Assembly (NCBI RefSeq): GCF_001650715.1
Contig: NZ_LWQT01000038.1
Coordinates: forward strand, 1 to 64,000
Direction of reading: 5' to 3'
Length of the DNA stretch: 64,000 nucleotides
Source of the DNA: Paramagnetospirillum marisnigri
GTDB taxonomy: Bacteria; Pseudomonadota; Alphaproteobacteria; Rhodospirillales; Magnetospirillaceae
Shown here: in pieces, positions 27,713 through 36,610 of the stretch
Layout: each line of letters starts with the position of its first letter
Position numbering within the stretch: position 1 is the first letter of the stretch
The notes under the pieces: model-generated
Seen by the model: only the letters and a program-made list of their open reading frames with translations
What the model was told of the DNA's origin: nothing
The model's database searches: none
Program-made: the position numbers and the translations under genes

Positions 27713-28237
27713 CTATCTCATGGACTGCAGGGCACGCAGCAACTCGCGCTCGGCTTCCGAGCGTTCGTCGCTTTCGGCTTCGGCTGACGCGGCGGCGGCG
27801 GCCAGGGCGGCCTGCTGGGCGGCGCGCCCGCCGGAACCGCGCGGCAGGGGCGGCGGCGGTGCCGATGCCGCTGCCGAAGAGGTCGGGGAGGATGGGGCGC
27901 CCGCCCTGGGCTCGGTTCTGGCCGAGCGCACCGAGTTTTCCAGCCGGTTGGCCATGGTGTCGGCACGTTCGATCATGAAGGCGAGGTCGTCGCGCAAGCT
28001 TTGGGCCTTCTCCACCCGTTCCTGCAGCGCCTGACCCGCCTCCTCGGCGGCCTTGCGCAGCTTGGGGATGGAGGACTCGGCCCGCACCGTGGCCTCGTTG
28101 AAATTGATGATGGTCTTGGCCAGGTCGTCACGGTTCTTGCGCAAGGACGACAGGCGCGAATTGAGCATGACCGCGTAACCGATGGTCGCGACCAGCAGTA
28201 TGGAAACCAGGATGTCGAGGGCGACCTTCCAATCCAC
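27713..28237 (-). CDS. DUF6468-family membrane protein
   Basis: A 174-residue protein with an N-terminal span (VALDILVSILLVATIGYAVM), then a helical coiled-coil segment (about 25-90, SRLSSLRKNRDDLAKTIINF) and a low-complexity Ala/Pro tail. The pattern matches DUF6468 proteins found in alphaproteobacterial flagellar clusters. It starts 4 bases after fliM on the same strand with an AGGGA ribosome site. The role is unknown, but its conserved pairing with FliM and the MotE-like protein suggests a basal-body or stator-linked function. Confidence 0.75.
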   Translation of the reverse strand: MDWKVALDILVSILLVATIGYAVMLNSRLSSLRKNRDDLAKTIINFNEATVRAESSIPKLRKAAEEAGQALQERVEKAQSLRDDLAFMIERADTMANRLENSVRSARTEPRAGAPSSPTSSAAASAPPPPLPRGSGGRAAQQAALAAAAASAEAESDERSEAERELLRALQSMR

Positions 28238-28241
28238 GGTT

Positions 28242-29426
28242 CTATCCCTTCGTCTTGTCGCGTCGGCTGGTGTCGTCGACCTGGATGGCGATGTGTTGGC
28301 CCTTGCGGCCCATGCGGCCCCGGAACAGGGCGATATCGCCGCAGCGCATGTCGATGGGCGAATCGGCGGTGGCGTTCAGCGTCAGCTTGGAGCCGGGCTT
28401 CCAGGCCAGGACTTCGCGCAGATTCATCACCTGCTCGTCCAGCACCGCTTCCAGCTCCACCTCGGTCATCCACAGCTCTTCCGCCAAGTGGGTTTCCCAG
28501 ATGGAGTCGCGGCCGAACTTTTCACCCATGAACATCTGGAGCAGCAGCTCGCGGACGGGTTCCAGGGTGGCGTAGGGCAGCAGCAGTTCAAGGCGGCCGC
28601 CGCGGTCTTCCATGTCGATGCGCAGCTTGGCGACGATGGCGGCGTTGGACGGGCGCGAGATGGTGGCGAAGCGGGGATTGGTCTCCAGCCGGTCGAAGCG
28701 GAAGGTGACGGGCGACAGCGGGTCGAAGGCGGCCGACAGGTCGGACAGCACCACATGGACCATGCGCTCGACCAGATTGCGTTCGATGGTGGTGTAGGGA
28801 CGGCCCTCGATGCGCATGGCCGCCGTGCCGCGACGGCCGCCCAGCAGCACGTCCACGATGGAGTAGATCAGCGAGGAATCGACGGTCAGCAGGCCGAAAT
28901 TGTCCCATTCCTCGGCCTTGAACACCGCCAGCATGGCGGGCAGCGGAATGGAGTTCAGGTAGTCGCCGAAACGCAAGGAGAGGATGTTGTCCAGCGACAC
29001 TTCCACGTTGTCGGAGGTGAAATTGCGCATGGAGGTGGACATCATGCGCACCAGCCGGTCGAACACCACTTCCAGCATGGGAAGGCGTTCGTAGGACACC
29101 AGCGCGGAATTGAGGATGGCCTGGATGCCGGACTTGTCACCCGCACCGCCGGCATCATCGTCGAAGCCCAGCAGCGAGTCGATTTCGTCCTGGTTCAGGA
29201 CTCTGGTGGAATCACGGGCAACGGCGGCCTGGGTCTCACCGCCGGAATCTCCGGCGCCGAGCATGGCTTCCCATTCGGCGGCCATGGCACCACCGTCTTC
29301 CTCGCCGCCTCCGCCGCCTCCGCCCCCGCCACCATCGCCGTCACCGGCCATGGCAGCCCATTCCTTCATGAGGGCTTCTTCGTCTTCGGCGCCTCTGGGT
29401 TGGCCGCCTTCGTCTTCCATCGCCAT
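28242..29426 (-). CDS. fliM: Flagellar motor switch protein FliM with extended N-terminus
   Basis: The 394-residue FliM forms the C-ring that binds CheY-P and sets rotation direction. Seen in order: an acidic extension with a run of ten glycines, the CheY-binding motif LNQDEIDSLLGF (about residues 77-88), the CheC-like middle domain (from SYERLPMLEVVFDRLVRMMS) and a SpoA/FliN-like C-terminus (from about 310). The extension before the CheY motif is about 75 residues, whereas it is usually near the very N-terminus. It holds two related Trp motifs (MKEWAAM and AAEWEAM). Confidence 0.96.
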   Translation of the reverse strand: MAMEDEGGQPRGAEDEEALMKEWAAMAGDGDGGGGGGGGGGEEDGGAMAAEWEAMLGAGDSGGETQAAVARDSTRVLNQDEIDSLLGFDDDAGGAGDKSGIQAILNSALVSYERLPMLEVVFDRLVRMMSTSMRNFTSDNVEVSLDNILSLRFGDYLNSIPLPAMLAVFKAEEWDNFGLLTVDSSLIYSIVDVLLGGRRGTAAMRIEGRPYTTIERNLVERMVHVVLSDLSAAFDPLSPVTFRFDRLETNPRFATISRPSNAAIVAKLRIDMEDRGGRLELLLPYATLEPVRELLLQMFMGEKFGRDSIWETHLAEELWMTEVELEAVLDEQVMNLREVLAWKPGSKLTLNATADSPIDMRCGDIALFRGRMGRKGQHIAIQVDDTSRRDKTKG

Positions 29427-29447
29427 TCCAGCAATCCTGCTTGTCCG

Positions 29448-29999
29448 TTATTGGACCAGCATTTCCTTGAACAACACGTCGCTGACCTTGACCGGCTTGA
29501 CCGCGGCATTGACACGGGTCAGCAATTCCTCGCGCAGCAGATGCATGCCCGACGCACCTTGCAGATCCTCGATGCGCAGCTCGCGCAGATAGACCTGGAA
29601 ATTGTCGACGATGCGCGGAAGCATCTGCTCGACCCGGGGCTGGTCGGTGATGGCCTCCAGCTCAAGGGCGACCCTGAGCTTGAGGAAGGCCTGCTTGCGG
29701 CCGGTGCTTTGCAGGTTGACCAGCATTTCCGGCAGGTCCATGAACGCCGCCGCCTGCACCGCCTTGGGCGGGGGTGGGGGCGCCGGGGCATCGGTGGCGT
29801 GCGCCTCCTCGGCCTTCTTCTTGCCCAGCAGCCCGTCCAGGATGCCCGAGAAATAGAGCCCGGCACCAGCGCCGCCCAGCAATAGGATGGGCAGGACGAT
29901 GATCAGGATCTTCTTGATCGGCAAGCCTTTTTTAGGCGACTCGGATGAGTCTTCCGAGCCTTCGCCTTCTTCGAAATCTTCTTCCAGGTCTTCGGCCAT
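29448..29999 (-). CDS. fliL: Flagellar basal body-associated protein FliL
   Basis: The 183-residue protein has an acidic cytoplasmic N-terminus, one membrane span (KKILIIVLPILLLGGAGAGL), a Pro-rich linker and a periplasmic stomatin-like domain (LPEMLVNLQSTGRKQAFLKL to LREELLTRVNAA). FliL rings surround the stator and raise torque. It is the first gene of the leftward motility run and lies 21 bases upstream of fliM. Confidence 0.93.
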   Translation of the reverse strand: MAEDLEEDFEEGEGSEDSSESPKKGLPIKKILIIVLPILLLGGAGAGLYFSGILDGLLGKKKAEEAHATDAPAPPPPPKAVQAAAFMDLPEMLVNLQSTGRKQAFLKLRVALELEAITDQPRVEQMLPRIVDNFQVYLRELRIEDLQGASGMHLLREELLTRVNAAVKPVKVSDVLFKEMLVQ

Positions 30000-30255
30000 G
30001 GCCCTCTTCCGAATGATCGGGTCGCCGGTCCGGCAAAGCCGGTCGTGCGCACCATAGAAACTATATCTTGGCGGTTAACAGAAGGTTGCGATTGCGCGAA
30101 AGAACAGGGTTTTTCCGCAAAATGGCCACCTGTCCAGCCGGGATCGGCACAACCATACCAACCGGGGGGTGGCCCGGCAATAAGTGCCCGGCATAACGGG
30201 GGGCGGCCGGGACAGGGACGGGGATGAATCGAGGAAATCCGCCGTTTCTCGAAGT

Positions 30256-30270
30256 TGGCACGCTTGCTGC
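30256..30270 (+). promoter_or_regulatory. Sigma-54 promoter of the flgF operon
   Basis: TGGCACG at 30256-30262 and TGC at 30268-30270 give the GG-N10-GC spacing required for RpoN (-24/-12). Transcription should start near 30282, 28 bases before the flgF ATG. Sigma-54 control of middle and late flagellar genes is usual in alphaproteobacteria. In the rest of the 310-base gap between fliL and flgF I see no good promoter for fliL. Confidence 0.85.
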
Positions 30271-30309
30271 AAGAGTGGTGGCGAACCGATTTGCCAGCGA
30301 GTTGGACCC

Positions 30310-31050
30310 ATGCAGAACACCTCATACATCGCCCTCTCCCGCCAGGCCGCGCTGCAGCGCCAGCTGGACGTGATCGCCAACAACATGGCCAACACCAACA
30401 CCATGGGGTTCAAGGGCGAGCAGATGCTGTTCCGTGAATTCCTGGTCCCGACCCGTTCCTCCGAGCGCGCCGTCGGCGGCAAGCTCTCCTTCGTCCAGGA
30501 TGTGGGCGTGCTGCGCGATACCCGCGAAGGCCCGCTGACCAAGACCGACAATCCGCTGGACTTCGCCATCCACGGCGACGGCTACTTCCAGATCGAGACC
30601 GAGGCCGGGATGCGCTATGGCCGCAACGGTCATTTCCGCCTCGACCAGAGTGGCATGCTGGTGAATTCCCAGGGTTTCGCCGTCATGGACGACCGCGACC
30701 AGCCCATCATCTTCGCCCCAAACGAGACCCGCATCGAGGTTTCCGAGGACGGCACCGTGTCCACCGAGAACGGCCGGGTCGCCAAGCTGAAGGTGGTCAA
30801 GTTCGCCAACGACCAGAACCTGCGTTCGGCCGGTGACTCGCTGTTCGAGACCTCCGACGAGCCGGAAGTGGTCGCCCGGCCCGCCGTCATCCAGGGGATG
30901 ATGGAGGAGTCCAATGTCCAGCCGGTCGTCGAGATGACCCGCATGACCCAGATTTTGCGTGAATACCAAGGCGTCCAGAAGATGATCGACGCGGAGCATG
31001 ACCGTCAGATGAAGGCCATGCAGACGCTGTCGAACGCCAAGCCGTCTTGA
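30310..31050 (+). CDS. flgF: Flagellar proximal rod protein FlgF
   Basis: The 246-residue rod protein has the N-terminal axial motif YIALSRQAALQRQLDVIANN followed by MANTNTMGFKGE, and the C-terminal helix VEMTRMTQILREYQGVQKMI. Rod proteins assemble in the periplasm after export by the flagellar type III system. The ATG at 30310 was chosen over an upstream in-frame start at 30184 because homology begins there and the sigma-54 promoter lies between. flgG follows after 28 bases. Confidence 0.96.
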   Translation: MQNTSYIALSRQAALQRQLDVIANNMANTNTMGFKGEQMLFREFLVPTRSSERAVGGKLSFVQDVGVLRDTREGPLTKTDNPLDFAIHGDGYFQIETEAGMRYGRNGHFRLDQSGMLVNSQGFAVMDDRDQPIIFAPNETRIEVSEDGTVSTENGRVAKLKVVKFANDQNLRSAGDSLFETSDEPEVVARPAVIQGMMEESNVQPVVEMTRMTQILREYQGVQKMIDAEHDRQMKAMQTLSNAKPS

Positions 31051-31078
31051 TCTGAATTCGAGGGGAAGGAAAACCGCC

Positions 31079-31864
31079 ATGCGCTCGTTGAACATCGCCG
31101 CCACCGGCATGCTGGCCCAGCAGACCAATGTCGAAGTCATTTCGAACAACATCGCCAACATGAACACCACCGCCTTCACCCGGCGTCGGCCCGAATTCGC
31201 CGATCTGCTCTACCAGAACCTGCGCCGCGTCGGCTCACAGTCGTCGGATACCGGCACCATCGTGCCGACCGGCGTGCAGTTGGGCCTGGGCGTCAAGACC
31301 ACGGCGGTCTATCGCATCACCGAGCAGGGCAGCGTGCAGAGCACCGACAACACCCTCGACCTCGCCATCCAGGGCAAGGGCTATTTCCGCATCCTGCTGC
31401 CCTCGGGCGAAACCGCCTATACCCGCGACGGTTCGTTCCAGCTGTCCCCGGAAGGCAATATCGTTACCCATGAAGGCTATCTGGTGCAGCCGCAGATCAC
31501 CATTCCCCCCGATGCGGTGGGCGTCACCGTCGACGCCACCGGCCAGGTGATCGTCAAGCAGGACGGCCAGGTGCAAAGCCAGGTCAAGGGCCAGCTGACC
31601 CTGGCCACCTTCGCCAACGACGCCGGTCTGGAAGCGCGCGGCAACAACCTGTTCATGGAAACCCCGGCCTCGGGCCAGCCCCAGACCCAGCCCCCGGGCA
31701 AGCCCGGCTTCGGCTCGCTGCTGCAGGGCTTCCTCGAGACCTCCAACGTCAACGTGGTCGCCGAGGTCACCAATCTGATCGGCGCCCAGCGCGCCTATGA
31801 AATGAATTCGAAGGTCATCCAGGCCTCCGACGAGATGCTCTCCACCATCAATCAGATGAAGTAA
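31079..31864 (+). CDS. flgG: Flagellar distal rod protein FlgG
   Basis: A 261-residue distal rod protein with LNIAATGMLAQQTNVEVISN, then NNIANMNTTAFTRRRPEFAD and FQGKGYF-type sequence (AIQGKGYFRILLPSG), and the terminal VTNLIGAQRAYEMNSKVIQA. It carries the usual FlgG length and forms the drive shaft through the P and L rings. GGGGAAGGA lies 9 bases before the ATG. flgA follows after 10 bases. Confidence 0.97.
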   Translation: MRSLNIAATGMLAQQTNVEVISNNIANMNTTAFTRRRPEFADLLYQNLRRVGSQSSDTGTIVPTGVQLGLGVKTTAVYRITEQGSVQSTDNTLDLAIQGKGYFRILLPSGETAYTRDGSFQLSPEGNIVTHEGYLVQPQITIPPDAVGVTVDATGQVIVKQDGQVQSQVKGQLTLATFANDAGLEARGNNLFMETPASGQPQTQPPGKPGFGSLLQGFLETSNVNVVAEVTNLIGAQRAYEMNSKVIQASDEMLSTINQMK

Positions 31865-31874
31865 GGAGACCGCC

Positions 31875-32846
31875 ATGATCCGCCGCCTCGCCCTGACCGG
31901 CCTTGCCCTTGCCACCGCGTTGAGCCTCGGCTCCGCCGCCTGGGCCGCCTCGTTGCCGCCCCAGTTGAAGCCCTCGGCCATGATCGAGGGCGATGTCATC
32001 CGCCTGGGCGACCTGTGGGACAATCTGGGCGACGAAAAGGCCGCCACCCCCCTGGCCAATGCGCCGCAGGCGGGCAAGCGGGTGGTGCTGGAAAACCGCT
32101 GGCTGGCCGCCGTGGCCCAGTCCTACGGCATCGACTGGCGCCCCGCCAACGCCTTCGAGCGTTCGGTGGTGGAGCGGGCCGGTCAGAATGTGGATGTCCG
32201 CGCCATCGAGACCGAGCTGAAGGAAGCGCTGCGGCTGGAAGGCGCCCCCATCAACGCCACCGTGGAAATCACCAACCGCACCGCCCTGCATTTCTCGGTT
32301 CCTTCCAATGTCACCGCCACCGTCGGCGTGCGCGACGTGGTCTATGACCAGCGCATGAACCGGTTCCAGGCGGTGGTCGAGGTTCCCGCCGGGTCGCCCA
32401 ACGCCACCCGCGTCAAGGTCCTGGGCAATGTCTTCGCCTCGACCCGCATCCCGGTCCTGGCCCGCGCCATGGGCCGTGGCGACACCATCACCGAGGGCGA
32501 CATCCAGTGGATCGATGTGCGTGACGAGGTGATCCGCCGTGACGTGGTCACCGCCACCCGCCAGTTGATCGGCCAGGAGCCCCGCTACCAGTTGCGCGCC
32601 GGCGCCCCCATCCGCACCGTCGAGGTCCAGAAGCCGGTGGTGGTGGCCAAAAACAGCCCCGTGACCATGATGGTGCGGTCCAAGTTCATGACGCTGACCG
32701 CCCAGGGCCGCGCCGTCGAGGACGGCAGCACCGGCGACGTGATCCGCGTCACCAATATCCAAAGCAAGCAGACCGTCGACGCCAAGGTCGAGGGACCCGG
32801 ACAGGTCTCCGTGATCCCCGGCGGCATGCGCGCCCTGGCCAACTGA
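31875..32846 (+). CDS. flgA: Flagellar P-ring assembly chaperone FlgA
   Basis: The 323-residue periplasmic protein has a signal peptide (LALTGLALATALSLGSAAWA) and two C-terminal SAF domains. The SAF sequence includes VLARAMGRGDTITEGDIQWI and the terminal motif VQKPVVVAKNSPVTMMV and GDVIRVTNIQSKQTVDAKVE. FlgA helps FlgI form the P ring. The N-terminal region (30-190) is longer than in E. coli FlgA (219), as is common in alphaproteobacteria. It sits between flgG and flgH. Confidence 0.93.
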   Translation: MIRRLALTGLALATALSLGSAAWAASLPPQLKPSAMIEGDVIRLGDLWDNLGDEKAATPLANAPQAGKRVVLENRWLAAVAQSYGIDWRPANAFERSVVERAGQNVDVRAIETELKEALRLEGAPINATVEITNRTALHFSVPSNVTATVGVRDVVYDQRMNRFQAVVEVPAGSPNATRVKVLGNVFASTRIPVLARAMGRGDTITEGDIQWIDVRDEVIRRDVVTATRQLIGQEPRYQLRAGAPIRTVEVQKPVVVAKNSPVTMMVRSKFMTLTAQGRAVEDGSTGDVIRVTNIQSKQTVDAKVEGPGQVSVIPGGMRALAN

Positions 32847-32868
32847 CGAGCAGATGGGAGTACTGATC

Positions 32869-33651
32869 ATGTTCCGTCGCGACACTTTCCCCAAGACGCT
32901 CAAGGCCATCGCCATCGTCGCCGCCGTGTCCGAGCTGGCCGCCTGCAACATGCTGACCCGCATGTCCGAAGTGGGCTCCGGGCCGCAGATTTCCGCCATC
33001 TCCAACCCGACCCAGAAGGCGGGCTACCAGCCGGTCAGCATGCCCATGCCCCAGCCGGTGGCCCCGCCCACCAGCGCCAATTCCCTGTGGCGGCCGGGCG
33101 CGCGCGCCTTCTTCAAGGACCAGCGCGCCAAGGATGTGGGCGATATCCTGACCGTCTCGGTCTCTATCAACGACAGCGCCACCCTGACCAGTACCCTGAC
33201 CAATACCCGGGCGGGCAAGGAAGTGGCGGGCAGCAGCACCACCGGCAGCCCGGTCACCATGCTGGGCTTCGAGAACAGCCTGAACAAGATCCTGCCCGAC
33301 TCCCTGAGCCTGGCCAGCCTGGCCGATATCAGCTCGACGTCGAGTGTCTCCAACACCGGCAAGACGGCGCGGACCGAGGCCATCACCCTGACCATGGCCG
33401 CCGTCATCACCCAGGTTCTGCCCAACGGCAATCTGGTGATTTCCGGCCGCCAGGAATTCCGGGTCCATTACGAAATGCGCGAACTGTCCATACAGGGCAT
33501 CATTCGGCCGGAAGACATCAGCTCGTCCAACAGCGTGTCCTCGTCCAAGATCGCCGAGGCCCGCGTGTTCTACGGCGGCCGTGGCATGGTCAGCGACGTC
33601 ACCCAGCCGCGTTACGGCCAGCAGATCTTCGACATCATCTTCCCCTTCTGA
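32869..33651 (+). CDS. flgH: Flagellar L-ring lipoprotein FlgH
   Basis: A 260-residue outer-membrane lipoprotein with a lipobox (SELAAC). The L-ring family core follows: SLWRPGARAFFKDQRAKDVG, DILTVSVSINDSA and the C-terminal GIIRPEDISSSNSVSSSKIA. It forms the bushing around the rod in the outer membrane. The ATG at 32869 was chosen over one five codons upstream because GGGAG stands at good distance and the signal peptide starts there. The operon seems to end here; a short GC hairpin (CCCCGC/GCGGGG) lies before the protease gene. Confidence 0.95.
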   Translation: MFRRDTFPKTLKAIAIVAAVSELAACNMLTRMSEVGSGPQISAISNPTQKAGYQPVSMPMPQPVAPPTSANSLWRPGARAFFKDQRAKDVGDILTVSVSINDSATLTSTLTNTRAGKEVAGSSTTGSPVTMLGFENSLNKILPDSLSLASLADISSTSSVSNTGKTARTEAITLTMAAVITQVLPNGNLVISGRQEFRVHYEMRELSIQGIIRPEDISSSNSVSSSKIAEARVFYGGRGMVSDVTQPRYGQQIFDIIFPF

Positions 33652-33800
33652 TCGGATCGAGCCGAACCAGTGGCCGGGGGCGCCAAGCGCGTCCCCGGTC
33701 GCTCGGCATTTCTTGCCCGGCAAAATCCCGCCCCCGCATGGCGGGGCCGCGCGGGCAATGCTATATAAAGGCCTTCCCGCCATTTCCGGTCGAGATCGCC

Positions 33801-35195
33801 ATGAAGCCTGCCGCCGTTTTCCTCGCCGCCCTGCTAGTCGCCGCGACGGGCGCCGATGCCCAGACCGTCCCCGCCTCGCGCGAGCAGATGCGGCTGACCT
33901 TCGCCCCGGTCGCCCGGCAGGTGGCGCCCGCCGTGGTCAACATCTACACCAAGCGGGTGGTCCGGGCCGCCGCCTCCCCCATGTTCGCCGATCCCTTCTT
34001 CCGCCGCTTCTTCGGCGACGTGCCCGGCATGGGCATGACCAGGGAGCGGGTGCAGAATTCCCTGGGCTCGGGCGTGCTGGTGGGGGCCGACGGCACGGTG
34101 GTGACCAACCACCACGTCATCAAGGATGCCGACGAGGTCACGGTGGTGCTGTCCGACCGCCGCGAATTCGAGGCCCGCATCGTCGGTTCCGACGAACGCA
34201 CCGATCTGGCCGTGGTCAAGATCGAGTCCAAGGGCGAGACCTTTCCCACCCTGATCCTGGGCGATTCCGACAAGATCGAGGTGGGCGACCTGGTGCTGGC
34301 CATCGGCAATCCCTTCGGCGTCGGCCAGACCGTGACCCAGGGCATCGTCTCGGCCCTGGCGCGGACCAATGTGGGGGTATCCGACTTCCGCTCCTTCATC
34401 CAGACCGATGCCGCCATCAATCCCGGCAATTCCGGCGGCGCCCTGGTGGATATCGACGGCCGCCTGATCGGCATCAATACCGCCATCTATTCCAAGGACG
34501 GCGGTTCCAACGGTATCGGCTTCGCCATTCCCACCGCCCTGGTCAAGAATGTGGTGGCCGGCATCTCCAAGGGCGGCAAGGTGGTGCGGCCCTGGCTGGG
34601 GGCGGGCGGTCAGGCGGTGACTTCGGACCTAGCCCAGGCGCTGAAGCTGCCCCGGCCGCTGGGGGTTCTGGTCAACAACGTCTATCGCGATTCCCCCGCC
34701 GCCAAGGCGGGGCTGCAGATCGGCGACGTCATCGTCGCGGTGCAGGGCCGCGAGGTGGACGATCCCGAGGGGCTGCGCTTCCGTCTCGCCACCCTTCAGG
34801 TGGGCGGCGACACCCAGCTGACCGTGTTGCGCAGCGGCGCCGAGAAGCAGATTTCCGTCCGCCTGATCGCGCCGCCGGAAACTCCGCCGCGCGACCAGAC
34901 CGAGCTGAGCGGCCGCAATCCCTTCGGCGGTGCCACGGTGGTCAACATCAATCCCGCCCTGGCCGAGGAGATCGGCATCAATTCCGGCCTGTCCGGCGTC
35001 ATGGTCCTGGGGGTGCGGCGCGGCTCGGTGGCCCACCGCCTGGGGGTTCAGCCGGGCGACCTGATCCTGCGCATCAATGAAAAGCCGGTGGCCAGCGTCG
35101 CCGACGTCAAGGCGGCGGTGTCGGGCGAGCGGCCGCGCTGGGCCATCACCATCAACCGCAATGGCGAGACCATGACCCAGGTGATCGAGGGGTGA
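33801..35195 (+). CDS. HtrA/DegP-type periplasmic serine protease
   Basis: The 464-residue protein has a signal peptide (KPAAVFLAALLVAATGADA), a trypsin-like domain with the catalytic triad His105 (TNHHVI), Asp135 (ERTDLAV) and Ser211 (NPGNSGGAL), and two PDZ domains (about 270-360 and 385-460). Such proteases degrade or refold damaged envelope proteins. The start at 33801 is the ATG with the signal peptide; a longer upstream frame has none. rarA overlaps its stop by 4 bases. Confidence 0.93.
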   Translation: MKPAAVFLAALLVAATGADAQTVPASREQMRLTFAPVARQVAPAVVNIYTKRVVRAAASPMFADPFFRRFFGDVPGMGMTRERVQNSLGSGVLVGADGTVVTNHHVIKDADEVTVVLSDRREFEARIVGSDERTDLAVVKIESKGETFPTLILGDSDKIEVGDLVLAIGNPFGVGQTVTQGIVSALARTNVGVSDFRSFIQTDAAINPGNSGGALVDIDGRLIGINTAIYSKDGGSNGIGFAIPTALVKNVVAGISKGGKVVRPWLGAGGQAVTSDLAQALKLPRPLGVLVNNVYRDSPAAKAGLQIGDVIVAVQGREVDDPEGLRFRLATLQVGGDTQLTVLRSGAEKQISVRLIAPPETPPRDQTELSGRNPFGGATVVNINPALAEEIGINSGLSGVMVLGVRRGSVAHRLGVQPGDLILRINEKPVASVADVKAAVSGERPRWAITINRNGETMTQVIEG

Positions 35196-36484
35196 CCACC
35201 CTCTTCGAGAAGGAGGAGGATCGGCCGCTGGCCGAGCGGCTGCGGCCCCACGGCCTGGACGAGGTGGTGGGCCAGGGCCATCTGCTGGCTCCTACCGCGC
35301 CGCTGGGGCGCATGCTGGCGGCGGGCAAGCTGGCCTCCATCATCCTGTGGGGGCCGCCGGGCTGCGGCAAGACCACCATCGCCCGGCTGCTGGCCGAGCG
35401 CACCGACCTGCATTTCGAACCGCTCTCCGCCGTGTTCTCGGGTGTTGCCGATCTGCGCAAGGTGTTCGACGCCGCCACCAAGCGCAAGGAGGCCGGCCGG
35501 GGTACCCTGCTGTTCGTGGATGAGATCCACCGCTTCAACCGGGCACAGCAGGACGGCTTCCTGCCTTTCGTGGAGAACGGCACCGTGGTGCTGGTGGGCG
35601 CCACCACCGAGAATCCCTCCTTCGAACTGAATTCGGCGCTGCTGTCGCGGACCCAGGTTCTGGTGCTGCACCGCCTGGACGAGGCGGCGCTGGAGGCTTT
35701 GCTGACCAAGGCCGAGGCGGCGCTGGGCCGTCCGCTGCCCCTGGACGAGGCGGCGCGGGCGGCGGTCAAGGCCATGGCCGATGGCGACGGCCGTTATCTG
35801 CTCAATCTGGCCGAGGATCTGGCCCTGCTGCCGCCCAGCCCGGTGCTGGGACCGGCGGAACTGGCCGAGGCGGTGCAGCGCCGCGCGCCCTCCTACGACA
35901 AGGACCGCGAGGGCCATTACAACCTGATCAGCGCGCTGCACAAGAGCTTGCGCGGCTCCGATACCGACGCGGCCCTGTACTGGATGGCCCGCATGCTGAC
36001 CGGCGGCGAGGATCCGCTGTTCATCGCCCGGCGCCTGACCCGCTTCGCGGTGGAGGATATCGGCCTGGCCGATCCCAACGCGGTGGTGCAGGCCCTGTCG
36101 GCCTGGGATGTCTATGAGCGCCTGGGGAGCCCCGAGGGCGAACTGGCCCTGGCGCAGCTGGTGATCTATCTCGGCACCGCGCCCAAGTCCAACGCCGCCT
36201 ACACGGCGTTCAAGGCGGCCATGAAATCGGCCCGCGAGACCGGCTCGCTGATGCCGCCCAAGCATATCCTTAACGCACCCACCAAGCTGATGAAGGAAAT
36301 CGGCTATGGCAAGGGCTACCAGTACGACCACGACGCTCCCGATGGCTTCTCGGGCCAGAACTACTTTCCCGACGAGATGCCCCGGCGTCGCTTCTATGAT
36401 CCGGTGGAACGCGGCTTCGAGCGCGAGGTCAGGAAGCGGCTCGACTACTGGGACAAGCTGCGGGCGAGGAAGGGGAGTGAATAG
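35192..36484 (+). CDS. rarA: Replication-associated recombination AAA+ ATPase RarA (GTG start)
   Basis: The 430-residue ATPase has Walker A GPPGCGKT (54-61), Walker B LLFVDEIHRF with DEIH at 110-113, sensor 1 in VLVGATTENPSF and a C-terminal tetramer domain (KSNAAYTAFKAAM, LIPPKHILNAP-like). RarA/MgsA loads at stalled forks and works with RecA, SSB and the clamp-loader. It starts at GTG 35192, overlapping the protease stop, so the two are probably co-translated. Confidence 0.95.
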   Translation: MTTLFEKEEDRPLAERLRPHGLDEVVGQGHLLAPTAPLGRMLAAGKLASIILWGPPGCGKTTIARLLAERTDLHFEPLSAVFSGVADLRKVFDAATKRKEAGRGTLLFVDEIHRFNRAQQDGFLPFVENGTVVLVGATTENPSFELNSALLSRTQVLVLHRLDEAALEALLTKAEAALGRPLPLDEAARAAVKAMADGDGRYLLNLAEDLALLPPSPVLGPAELAEAVQRRAPSYDKDREGHYNLISALHKSLRGSDTDAALYWMARMLTGGEDPLFIARRLTRFAVEDIGLADPNAVVQALSAWDVYERLGSPEGELALAQLVIYLGTAPKSNAAYTAFKAAMKSARETGSLMPPKHILNAPTKLMKEIGYGKGYQYDHDAPDGFSGQNYFPDEMPRRRFYDPVERGFEREVRKRLDYWDKLRARKGSE

Positions 36485-36528
36485 CCCCCTTGCCCAAAGG
36501 CGCGATTAGCCTTAAGAACCGGCTCCAA

Positions 36529-36604
36529 GGGCGGTTAGCTCAGCTGGCAGAGCATCTCGTTTACACCGAGAGGGTCGGCGGTTCGATCCCGTCACCGCCC
36601 ACCA
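36529..36604 (+). tRNA. tRNA-Val (anticodon TAC)
   Basis: A 76-base cloverleaf: acceptor arms GGGCGGT and ACCGCCC, D-arm TAGCTCAGCTGGCAGAG, anticodon stem TCTCG/CGAGA with loop TTTACAC giving anticodon TAC, T-arm GGCGGTTCGATCCCGTC and an encoded CCA end. It reads valine GUA codons. The integrase gene on the opposite strand stops inside its 3' end, so this tRNA is the prophage attachment site (attL). Confidence 0.97.
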
Positions 36605-36610
36605 AGCATT
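36585..36610. other. Prophage left attachment site (attL) at tRNA-Val 3' end
   Basis: The minus-strand integrase reads out through the tRNA, with its TGA at 36592-36594 in the acceptor arm, and the tRNA remains intact. This is the classic layout of tRNA-targeted integration, where the att core repeats the tRNA 3' end. The exact core length cannot be fixed because attR is outside the window. Confidence 0.7.

Noticed and set aside
29297-29345. Glycine run in FliM as a frameshift or assembly error
   Set aside because: The frame stays open on both sides, and conserved FliM motifs follow in the same frame.
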